From NCBI GenBank assembly GCA_037443645.1, contig JBBINY010000002.1, positions 1 to 64,000 of the forward strand: a stretch of 64,000 nt of DNA, given 5' to 3'. The position numbers and the translations under genes are program-made. Source of the stretch: UBA2336 sp037443645. Its GTDB lineage: Bacteria; Bacteroidota; Bacteroidia; Cytophagales; Cyclobacteriaceae. Below are positions 44,765 to 53,019 of the stretch, one piece after another. The notes beneath the pieces are model-generated. The model saw only the letters and a program-made list of their open reading frames with translations, did not search any database and had not been told where the DNA came from. The first letter of the stretch is position 1; each line of letters opens with the position of its first letter.

Positions 44765-44772
44765 TATCTTTG
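44765..44772 (+). promoter_or_regulatory. Bacteroidota-type -7 promoter element (TATCTTTG)
   Basis: TATCTTTG fits TAnnTTTG and ends 19 bp before the tpiA ATG (44792). No good -33 TTG at standard distance. Confidence 0.5.
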
Positions 44773-44791
44773 TTGTTCTAAACCAATACCC

Positions 44792-45559
44792 ATGCGCCAA
44801 AAGATTGTAGCAGGAAACTGGAAGATGAACAAGACAGGCGAAGAAGCCATGCAGCTGGTTTCCGAAGTTTTAGCTATGCTGCAAGCAGAAGGGTTTGGAA
44901 GGACAAAAGTGATTTTTTGCCCGCCTTTTCCTTACCTGTCCGGAGTACTGCAGCAGCTTGGTGATCACCCGCAAATTTTTGCCTGCGCACAAAATTGCAA
45001 CGAGCACCAATGGGGTGCGTATACGGGAGAAGTTTCAGCACCCATGCTAAAGTCAATCGGGGTACGTTATGTCATTATCGGGCATAGTGAGCGCAGACAA
45101 TATTTTGGTGAAGAAGGAACGCAGCTCGCACAAAAAATTGATGCAGCACTGGCCAACAACCTGACGCCTGTTTTTTGTTGTGGTGAGCCCCTTATTGTGA
45201 GGGAGGACAACAAACAGAATGACCTGGTGAGGACACAGGTAGAAGAGGCACTGTTTCATTTGCCTGCCGAAGGCCTTAAAAAAGTGGTCATCGCGTATGA
45301 GCCCGTGTGGGCCATTGGCACCGGCAAAACCGCCACTGCCCAACAAGCCCAGGAGATGCACATGGTTATCCGCAAACATGTTGCAGGGCGGTATGGTAAA
45401 GACGTTGCCGACAACATTTCCATTTTATATGGAGGCAGCGTGAATGCAGGCAACGCAACGGAACTTTTCAACTGTGCTGATGTGGATGGTGGCCTCGTGG
45501 GAGGCGCCTCGTTGAAGGCAAAGGAGTTTGTTGAGATCATTAAAGCCATGCCCGGCTAA
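44792..45559 (+). CDS. tpiA: triosephosphate isomerase
   Basis: 255 residues from the ATG at 44792 (MRQKIVAGNWKMNK). Substrate-binding N9/K11, catalytic H98 (IIGHSERR) and general base E170 (AYEPVWAIGTGKTA, with the mobile loop) are all present, and LYGGSVNAGNA binds phosphate. Interconverts dihydroxyacetone phosphate and glyceraldehyde 3-phosphate in glycolysis. prmA follows after 44 bp; a palindromic AACCGGTT (45559-45566) lies between. Confidence 0.98.
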   Translation: MRQKIVAGNWKMNKTGEEAMQLVSEVLAMLQAEGFGRTKVIFCPPFPYLSGVLQQLGDHPQIFACAQNCNEHQWGAYTGEVSAPMLKSIGVRYVIIGHSERRQYFGEEGTQLAQKIDAALANNLTPVFCCGEPLIVREDNKQNDLVRTQVEEALFHLPAEGLKKVVIAYEPVWAIGTGKTATAQQAQEMHMVIRKHVAGRYGKDVADNISILYGGSVNAGNATELFNCADVDGGLVGGASLKAKEFVEIIKAMPG

Positions 45560-45603
45560 AACCGGTTCTGAAAACATAACAGGTACCATTTCGCACCCAT
45601 GGC

Positions 45604-46434
45604 ATGTATTACACCCGGCTGCAAGTAGTTTGTGACCCCGCCTTTTCCGAGATGCTGATGGCCGAAATTGCCCAAGCCGGATTTGACACGTTCATGGAAA
45701 CCGAAAAGGGATTTGAGGCGTATGTTGAGCAATCACAATTCGACAAAACCAAACTGTATCTGATCAGGGACAAGTACGCTGCAGTAACGCCCGTAGTATT
45801 TTACCAGGATCGGATAGAAAAACAGAACTGGAATGAAGTGTGGGAGAAAAGTTATGAGCCGATTGTTGTGGAGAACCAATGCCTGATTCACGCCTCATTT
45901 CATCAACCCGCACAATCCTATCCGTACCAGATCATTATCACTCCGAAAATGTCGTTTGGTACAGGCCACCATCAGACCACCTACCTGATGGTAAAGGCGC
46001 AACTGAGCATCGACCACGCCCGCAAAACCGTTATGGATGCCGGGACCGGAACGGGTGTGCTGGCCATCATGGCCGTAAAACGCGGAGCCGCACGTGTTGA
46101 AGCATTCGATATTGACGAGTGGAGCATCCTGAACAGCACTGAAAATGTTCAGCTGAATGGTTGTGCCAACATCGTTATCCGGCAGGGAAAAATCAGCGAC
46201 CTTACTTTTGAATCCGGGTTTGATATTATTCTGGCTAACATCAACAAGAACATTTTGCTCAGCGAGCTTCATCAGTATGCTGCTTACCTTAATCAAAAGG
46301 GCCTGCTGGTACTGAGTGGCTTTTACGAAAAAGATATTCCCGATTTACTGACGGAAGCGAACCGGTATTCGTTAGTACAGGTGCACAGCGATGAACGCGA
46401 AGGCTGGGCCAGTTTGCTGCTGCGAAAGGAGTAA
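45604..46434 (+). CDS. prmA: ribosomal protein L11 methyltransferase
   Basis: 276 residues. The SAM fold is signalled by MSFGTGHHQTT and VMDAGTGTGVLAIMAVKRGA, then AFDIDEWSILNSTENVQLNG and ILANINKNIL (the NxxL-type catalytic loop). PrmA trimethylates L11 on lysines and the N-terminus. The N-terminal 90 residues are the L11-binding domain. Confidence 0.95.
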   Translation: MYYTRLQVVCDPAFSEMLMAEIAQAGFDTFMETEKGFEAYVEQSQFDKTKLYLIRDKYAAVTPVVFYQDRIEKQNWNEVWEKSYEPIVVENQCLIHASFHQPAQSYPYQIIITPKMSFGTGHHQTTYLMVKAQLSIDHARKTVMDAGTGTGVLAIMAVKRGAARVEAFDIDEWSILNSTENVQLNGCANIVIRQGKISDLTFESGFDIILANINKNILLSELHQYAAYLNQKGLLVLSGFYEKDIPDLLTEANRYSLVQVHSDEREGWASLLLRKE

Positions 46435-46490
46435 ATCCGGCAGTTTGGGCTTGCGCCATATATTTACGAATTTCAAAGGTTTTTACGGGT

Positions 46491-49400
46491 GTGAAAGCGT
46501 TTTTTCAATATTCCCTGCTCCTGTTGGCCACGGGTGTTTTTGCCCAAAGCCGCACTAAACCGATAACGTTTACCAGCTTCCCTGACAGCATTCGGGTGGT
46601 TCTGGAAAACACCCGGAGTACCGAAGCCATGGTAATTGGAGCAGGCCTTACCACCGCCTGGAGTAACCTTGGCCAGGATCAGCAATTCCGTATTCAAAAC
46701 CAGTTCTACCGGATGAAGCGAAAGGGCTATAAACTTCGTCCTCATTTTGTTGATTATTTCGGCTGCGTGGTTAACGCAGTAAGTGTTGAAGGAGCGGACA
46801 TCAATACGTTAAATCAGTTTCTGGGTGTGGTTGATAAAGTGATGGAGAATTACAAACCAGACAAGGCCCAAAAATTTCTCGGAGCATCCCGGCAATTCTT
46901 CCTGCATCATGCTTTGTACTACGATAAGACATACCGCCTGTACGCCCGTGATGACGATTACCAGTTTGAGTATCTCGAATACATTCCGCCACCGGTTGAT
47001 ACTACCGCAGTTGAAGAAACCAATTGGGATGACTGGCAGGATGAACCGCTGGACACCACACCTCAGGTAATTCAGCCTTACTGGATGACACCTCAACCCC
47101 AGCCAACTGTAGAGGGGCCGGTGATCCGGTTCAACCGGGTGTCACTGAATTTTGTCACAGCCTCAGATTCGGTCTGGCTTCGCAACACGAAAGGAGTTTT
47201 TTCGCTTATCGATAACCTGTTTGTGGGAGAGGAGGGAAAGTTCGATTGGACTCCGGCAGGCCTTGGTGCCGATTCGGTGTATTGCAATTTTACCGGTTAT
47301 AATTTTCGGGTGAATAAGCCTGAGCTGAAGGCCGACCTGGTGAAATTTAATTATACCGGCAAAACACCAGGTATGATTTACGGCCAATTTGAATTCCGGT
47401 CGCAGCCGCGCAAGGCCAGTGTTAAATCAACATGGCCCCACTTCACTTCATACGAAAACAACCTTGACATCCGGGGTTTTGGCAATGAACGCCTGATCTA
47501 CCGGGGAGGCTTTTCGCTGCACGGCCGTAAGATCAAAAGCACAAACGTAAACAATGACTATGCTTCGGTGGTGGTGGTGGATAGCCTGGGTTCCAGGCAA
47601 TTCTCGGCCCGGTCTCGCGAATTTGTATTTGATGACTCGACCGTAAGCGCTAATCGGGCGGCATTTACCATCTACCAGCAAAACGATTCGGTAACGCACC
47701 GATCTGTCCAGATGAATTTTAATCAGAAGAAAAGTATGGTGGTACTAACCGGAGAAAAAGGACCGATGAGAACCGCACCGTATTCTGCGTCATTTTTCGG
47801 GATGGATTTTTCAGCTGACCTCATCCGCTGGAACATCGGGGCCGACAGCCTGGACATCTCAACCGTTGGCGGACGAGCCACCGTGCCGATGATTCTCGAG
47901 TCTCGCGATTATTATGATCCCGAAGATTTTCACCAGCTTCATGGTTCCGGATTTCCATTTCATCCCTTGGCTGTTGTAGCAAAGTACTGCATTGACAATG
48001 GCACACGCGAAGTGCACAGTGGTGACATCGCACAGGTTTATAACCTGAAAATTGTGGATGCTCAAAAGGCGCTGGAATTCCTTGCCATTAAGGGACTTCT
48101 TGAATACTGGCCCGAACGGGACTTGGCGATCGTTAAAGAGAAAGCCATCATTCAATACCTCGCCTTCAAAGGCGAAATGGACTATGACAACATGAAGATA
48201 CATTCCGTGATGGGATCGTACGTCATGGCCGATATGAAAAAGCCGGTACATGCCAACGCCACCCTGAGTTTTAAAAACCGCAACCTGGTAGTGCGCGGAG
48301 TGGAGGAATTCAGTTTAAGTGATTCGTTGAACGTAGTCATCCGGCCCGATAGCAGTGTAATTACGGTGCTTCAGAACCGCGACATTAAGTTTGACGGCAC
48401 CATCACAGCTGGCAACTTTGAAATAACCGGTAAGGATTTTACCCTGAAGTACGACAGCTTCTTTATTAACCTGAATAAAATTGACTCCATTAACTTTTTT
48501 GCGATGGAGAAAAACGCCCGGGGCCAGATGGTGCGTAAAAAAATCAACAACTCCATGGTGGGAGCCGACTCCACAGCAGCTGCAGAAGGAGGGCTTGGTG
48601 ATATTTCAAAATCTTCGGGAACCTTGTATATCAGCCGGCCTGACAACAAATCAGGAAAGAAACGAATACCCAATTACCCGCGGCTTGATGCGACAACCGG
48701 TGGCGTAATTTATTTTGACCGCCCCGAAGTGCTCAATGGCGTATACGACCGCTCCGTGTTTTTTGTGGTGCCCCCGTTTAAGCTCGACAGCCTCAATGAT
48801 GCCGACCCGACAGCCATCAATTTCGAGGGCACGTTTGTATCAAGCGGTATGTTTCCCAGCTTCAAAGAAAAGCTCCACACCATGCCCGACAAATCGTTGG
48901 GGTTTGAGCACGTTGTACCGCGGGGTGGATACCAGGTATATAAAGGAGATGGAAAATTTGATGGCGTAATAACACTGGACAACCGGGGCATCCGTTCAAC
49001 GGGCACCATTACGTACCTGGCCGCAACGGTTAAGTCGCCTGATTTTGTGTTTTATCCCGATAGCGTAATCGCCAGGGGTCAGCGTGCCCGCATTGACGAA
49101 AAGCAATTTGGAGCAGTCACTTTTCCGCAGGCATCCTTACCCGATTTTCAGATGAAATGGTATCCGAAGCGCGACCAGATGCGCCTGAAGAATCAATCAG
49201 TGCCTTTTAATCTTTACGATTCCACGGCACAATTAAACGGTATCCTCACGGTTTCGCGCAACGGTGTTGCGGCCGCAGGAAAGCTGGAAACACGCGGCTC
49301 AGAGCTCCTGTCGCGTGAAATGAGTTTTTCCGCAAAGGATTTTGGGGCGCGTCATTCCCGCTTCCGGGCCAGATCAGCCGACCCGGCCAAACCCCTGATT

Positions 49401-51239
49401 GACGGTACCGATGTGCGTGTGAAGTTTAACCTTGCCCAGAACTATGCCGACATCAGCCCGGAAATTGAAGGAGAAGCCGCAATTAATTTTCCGTATGCGC
49501 AATTCAAAACGTCTATCCCGAATGCCCGTTGGGATTTAACCACGCAAAAAATCTCGATGACGAAAAGCCCTAACGTGCCGCTGGAGAACTCGTATTTTTA
49601 CACCACCCGCAAGGAACTTGACTCCCTCAATTTCATGGCCGAAAAAGCGGAGTACGATTTAAAGACGCAGCAACTCAAGGTGAGTGGTATTCCTTACATT
49701 ATTGTAGCCGATGCAAAAATCACCCCTCAGAATAATGAAGTATTGATTCTTGAAGACGCCCGGATAGGAACACTTAAAAACACAACCATTGTGGTTGATA
49801 CCCTGAATGGGTACCACCGACTCACCGATGGGGTGGTGGACATCATTTCAAGGAAAGAGTTTTCAGGGCACGCCACCTATCAATACGTTAATTTTCTGAA
49901 AGACACCTTTGCCATTAAAATGACCGACTTCAGGTTGGAGCCTGTTACACCCGCTGCATCCTCCAGGCGAACCACACGAAGACATTCAACGGCAACCATG
50001 CAAACCGTGGCCACCGGTTCGGTGAGCGAACAAATGCACCTGGTGCTGGGTGCAGGCATGTTCTATAAAGGCGACATGACCATGTACGCCACCCGACCGG
50101 CACTTCAGCTTACCGGTTCTGTAAAACTTGACATGAAAAACATTAAAAACTACAATGCCTGGATACGTTACGAACAATCGGGCGAGGAAACCGAAGTGCT
50201 GATTGATTTCGATAACGCTTTGACCGAAGACGGGCGCAAGGTTACCGCGGGTTTGCACCTGGCGGCCTTCGATAACAACCTGTACATTTCATTCCTCAAT
50301 GAAAAGCGCGATGAGGACGAAGACTTCTTTGTGCCCAGCGGCACGTTGTTTTATGATGTGGCCACAAAAGAATACAAAATAGAAGATCGTGAGAAGGCAG
50401 CCGGTAATAAATTAAGCGGCAAGGTTTTTTCGTACAACGATGAGACCCAATTGGTGCACTTTGAAGGCCCAGTAAACCTGTTTGGCGGTAACAAGGATTT
50501 TAAAGTTACCGCAACTGCCATCGGTCAGGGCAACATGCAGAACAACGACATACAGATGAACAGTCTTGTAATTGTGAATACAACCGCTGCATCTTCTGCC
50601 TTTGACGCCATGGCCCTTGACCTGGCCACCGTTGTAAAAAACGAATCGGTTGAAGAAGGCCTTGGTGACCGCACAGACCTGTTGTATAAGATTGCCGACA
50701 TTGTTGGTGAGCGCGTTGCCCGCGATTACGAAAAGCGCAGCACCCAGGGGTACGTGTCGTTGGCAACGCTTGCTGAAACGGCCAGGCCGCTCACCTTTGC
50801 CAACGTAAATTTCAAATGGTCGCCAAAGCAAAAAGCATTTTACAGTGAAGGAAGCCTTGGCCTTTCGAACATAAACCGAACCGACATCAACGGAAATTTT
50901 GAAGGGTTTATGGAGGTGAAAAAGAATGAGGACGGGTCACCGGTGTTCAACGTGTTCATCAAAGCTTCGCCCGACTCGTGGTACTACCTGGGCTACGAAG
51001 ACAACCGCCTGCTGATGTACTCCTCAAACGAGGCGTTTAACACCACGGTAGCCAAAAAAACAAACTCCGGAAAGGCCAAAGTGGGTGAAATGATTTTTAT
51101 ACCGGCCACCGAAGAAGAAACGCTGGCGTTCATTAACCGTTTCCGTAAGGAGTACTACGGCATTGAAGTGCCCTATAACCTGAGTGCCGGCAGCGTCAAA
51201 AAGAAACAGGAGAAGAAAGATGAAGGAGATGGGTTTTAG
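46491..51239 (+). CDS. 1582-residue secreted protein of unknown function
   Basis: Starts at GTG 46491 with a signal peptide (MKAFFQYSLLLLATGVFAQ). The N-terminal 160 residues are helical (RIQNQFYRMKRKGYKLRPHF, LNQFLGVVDKVMENYKP). A Pro/Asp/Thr-rich linker (about 165-205) leads to roughly 1300 residues of repeated short beta-strand blocks with recurring patterns like DSLNVVIRPDSSVITVLQNR, KSPDFVFYPDSVIARGQRAR and YDLKTQQLKVSGIPYIIVAD. A basic linker at about 1155-1170 interrupts it. The C-terminus is a Lys/Glu-rich tail. The strand pattern suggests a long continuous beta structure like LptA or TamB, but I recognise no family and see no TamB C-terminal domain or membrane anchor. It follows prmA by 56 bp and is the largest gene in the window. 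Confidence 0.85.
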   Translation: MKAFFQYSLLLLATGVFAQSRTKPITFTSFPDSIRVVLENTRSTEAMVIGAGLTTAWSNLGQDQQFRIQNQFYRMKRKGYKLRPHFVDYFGCVVNAVSVEGADINTLNQFLGVVDKVMENYKPDKAQKFLGASRQFFLHHALYYDKTYRLYARDDDYQFEYLEYIPPPVDTTAVEETNWDDWQDEPLDTTPQVIQPYWMTPQPQPTVEGPVIRFNRVSLNFVTASDSVWLRNTKGVFSLIDNLFVGEEGKFDWTPAGLGADSVYCNFTGYNFRVNKPELKADLVKFNYTGKTPGMIYGQFEFRSQPRKASVKSTWPHFTSYENNLDIRGFGNERLIYRGGFSLHGRKIKSTNVNNDYASVVVVDSLGSRQFSARSREFVFDDSTVSANRAAFTIYQQNDSVTHRSVQMNFNQKKSMVVLTGEKGPMRTAPYSASFFGMDFSADLIRWNIGADSLDISTVGGRATVPMILESRDYYDPEDFHQLHGSGFPFHPLAVVAKYCIDNGTREVHSGDIAQVYNLKIVDAQKALEFLAIKGLLEYWPERDLAIVKEKAIIQYLAFKGEMDYDNMKIHSVMGSYVMADMKKPVHANATLSFKNRNLVVRGVEEFSLSDSLNVVIRPDSSVITVLQNRDIKFDGTITAGNFEITGKDFTLKYDSFFINLNKIDSINFFAMEKNARGQMVRKKINNSMVGADSTAAAEGGLGDISKSSGTLYISRPDNKSGKKRIPNYPRLDATTGGVIYFDRPEVLNGVYDRSVFFVVPPFKLDSLNDADPTAINFEGTFVSSGMFPSFKEKLHTMPDKSLGFEHVVPRGGYQVYKGDGKFDGVITLDNRGIRSTGTITYLAATVKSPDFVFYPDSVIARGQRARIDEKQFGAVTFPQASLPDFQMKWYPKRDQMRLKNQSVPFNLYDSTAQLNGILTVSRNGVAAAGKLETRGSELLSREMSFSAKDFGARHSRFRARSADPAKPLIDGTDVRVKFNLAQNYADISPEIEGEAAINFPYAQFKTSIPNARWDLTTQKISMTKSPNVPLENSYFYTTRKELDSLNFMAEKAEYDLKTQQLKVSGIPYIIVADAKITPQNNEVLILEDARIGTLKNTTIVVDTLNGYHRLTDGVVDIISRKEFSGHATYQYVNFLKDTFAIKMTDFRLEPVTPAASSRRTTRRHSTATMQTVATGSVSEQMHLVLGAGMFYKGDMTMYATRPALQLTGSVKLDMKNIKNYNAWIRYEQSGEETEVLIDFDNALTEDGRKVTAGLHLAAFDNNLYISFLNEKRDEDEDFFVPSGTLFYDVATKEYKIEDREKAAGNKLSGKVFSYNDETQLVHFEGPVNLFGGNKDFKVTATAIGQGNMQNNDIQMNSLVIVNTTAASSAFDAMALDLATVVKNESVEEGLGDRTDLLYKIADIVGERVARDYEKRSTQGYVSLATLAETARPLTFANVNFKWSPKQKAFYSEGSLGLSNINRTDINGNFEGFMEVKKNEDGSPVFNVFIKASPDSWYYLGYEDNRLLMYSSNEAFNTTVAKKTNSGKAKVGEMIFIPATEEETLAFINRFRKEYYGIEVPYNLSAGSVKKKQEKKDEGDGF

Positions 51240-51269
51240 AAGGTAATCATTGTTTTAGGTTTTGATACC

Positions 51270-51572
51270 ATGCATATCATCATCTGGCAATACGCAGTAA
51301 AACCTGAATGCCTTGACGAGTTCCTGTTGTGGTATAAATCGGATGGCCGATGGGTAAACTTCTTCCGGACAGCAAACGATTACCTTGGAACGGAATTATT
51401 TAAATCGATCACCACAGCAAATACGTACATTACAATTGACAAATGAAAGAACCAACAGGCCTTCGGGGAATTTTTGCAGAGAAACAACGTGCGCTACCGG
51501 GAGATGGATGATCAGTGCCAGAGGTTTACACAAGCAGAGAAACTCGTTGGACGGTATTTTGATGTAGGATAA
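51270..51572 (+). pseudogene. ABM-like (antibiotic biosynthesis monooxygenase-fold) gene with in-frame TGA
   Basis: A 100-codon frame starting MHIIIWQYAVKPECLDEFLLW runs to a TAA at 51570-51572 but is interrupted by TGA at 51444-51446 (codon 59). The interruption lies in YITIDK-(stop)-KNQQAFGEF, where relatives usually carry Trp (pattern IDrW-s-eaf). TGG to TGA is a single-base change. The small dimeric barrel fold binds diverse small molecules. It fills most of the 369-bp gap between the giant gene and the M20 peptidase; the rest (51240-51269, 51573-51608) shows nothing more. Confidence 0.75.
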
Positions 51573-51608
51573 ATACCGCTAATTTCACCCCGCTACAATC
51601 CAAAATAC

Positions 51609-52967
51609 ATGGTAAAGGAATACATTGAATCGAATAAACAGCAGTTTTTAGACGAACTGTTCGACTGGCTGCGCATCCCATCCGTAAGTGCCGACAGCCA
51701 GCACAAAAGTGATGTGCGCAAAGCAGCCGAATACCTGAAAGAAAAATTTTTAGCAGCCGGGGTGGACAAAGCCGAACTGCACGAGACCAGCGGCCACCCG
51801 ATTGTATATGCCGAAAAGATTCTGAATCCCTCGCTGCCAACCGTACTGGTGTACGGCCATTACGATGTGCAGCCGCCTGATCCGCTAAACCTGTGGACCT
51901 CTCCGCCATTCGAACCGGTAATTAAAGACGGAAAAATTTATGCGCGCGGTGCCTGTGACGATAAGGGCCAGGTGTACATGCATGTGAAGGCCTTCGAATT
52001 CATGATGAAGCATTCCGCTCTGCCCTGCAATGTGAAGTTTATGGTGGAAGGCGAGGAAGAAGTAGGCTCCGAAAACCTGGCAACCTTTGTGAAGGAAAAC
52101 AAAGCAAAGCTTAAGGCCGACATCATTCTGATTTCGGATACGGCCATTATTTCATTGGATCACCCTTCCATTACGGTTGGACTTCGTGGACTGAGTTATG
52201 TTGAAGTAGAGGTAACCGGCCCGAACCGTGATCTGCATTCAGGAGTGTATGGCGGTGCCGTGGCTAATCCCGTAAATGTTCTGGCGAAGATGATCGCCTC
52301 CCTGCACGATGAAAACGGAAGAGTAACCATTCCGGGATTTTACGACAAGGTAGTGGAACTCAGCGCGGCCGATCGGGAAGCGTTGAATAAAGCCCCTTTC
52401 GATTTAACATCTTATAAAAAGGAATTGGGCATAAGCGAAGTACAGGGCGAGAAAGGATACACCACCCTGGAGCGCACCGGCATACGACCCACCCTGGATG
52501 TGAACGGAATCTGGGGCGGATATACCGGTGAAGGGGCAAAAACAGTTCTTCCATCAAAAGCGTGTGCAAAAATTTCCATGCGCCTGGTTCCCAACCAGGC
52601 GAACCACGAGATCACCGAATTGTTTACCCGGCATTTTTTATCCCTTGCCCCCAAATCAGTAAACGTAAAGGTTAAGGCCCTGCATGGCGGGCAGGCAGCC
52701 GTTACGCCTACCGATTCCAAAGCATTCAGGGCAGCTAGCGCAGCTTTTGAGGAAGTCTGGAAAAAACGACCCATTCCCACACGCGATGGAGGCAGCATAC
52801 CGATTGTGGCGCTCTTTAAAAGAGAACTGGGTCTTGATACCGTGTTAATGGGCTTTGGCCTGGATACCGATGCAATCCATTCGCCCAACGAACATTATGG
52901 CGTGAAGAATTTTTTGCTGGGCATAGAAACCATCGTGGCCTTTTATAAGCACTATGCACGGGCTTAA
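51609..52967 (+). CDS. M20 family dipeptidase
   Basis: 452 residues. Metal-binding and catalytic residues: LVYGHYDVQPPDPLNLW (His, Asp), GACDDKGQVYMH (bridging Asp), VEGEEEVGSENL (general base Glu, metal Glu), and the C-terminal IHSPNEHYGVKNF His. The lid/dimerisation domain GLRGLSYVEVEVTGPNRDLH fits cytosolic nonspecific dipeptidase/carnosinase-type enzymes. No signal peptide, so cytoplasmic. It overlaps a longer reading of the dsbD frame; dsbD itself begins 53 bp after its stop. Confidence 0.93.
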   Translation: MVKEYIESNKQQFLDELFDWLRIPSVSADSQHKSDVRKAAEYLKEKFLAAGVDKAELHETSGHPIVYAEKILNPSLPTVLVYGHYDVQPPDPLNLWTSPPFEPVIKDGKIYARGACDDKGQVYMHVKAFEFMMKHSALPCNVKFMVEGEEEVGSENLATFVKENKAKLKADIILISDTAIISLDHPSITVGLRGLSYVEVEVTGPNRDLHSGVYGGAVANPVNVLAKMIASLHDENGRVTIPGFYDKVVELSAADREALNKAPFDLTSYKKELGISEVQGEKGYTTLERTGIRPTLDVNGIWGGYTGEGAKTVLPSKACAKISMRLVPNQANHEITELFTRHFLSLAPKSVNVKVKALHGGQAAVTPTDSKAFRAASAAFEEVWKKRPIPTRDGGSIPIVALFKRELGLDTVLMGFGLDTDAIHSPNEHYGVKNFLLGIETIVAFYKHYARA

Positions 52968-53019
52968 CCAACAACTTTTTTGGTGGGCTAAACGTTATGC
53001 ACCGGACTACCCGCTTCGT

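Noticed and set aside
44553..44810. 85-residue open frame overlapping the gldB and tpiA ends
   Set aside because: Overlaps two real genes and low-complexity Ser/Thr sequence; no support.
51444..51446. selenocysteine or recoded TGA in the ABM-like gene
   Set aside because: The expected residue is Trp, no SECIS-like hairpin is seen nearby, and TGA works as a stop in neighbouring genes.
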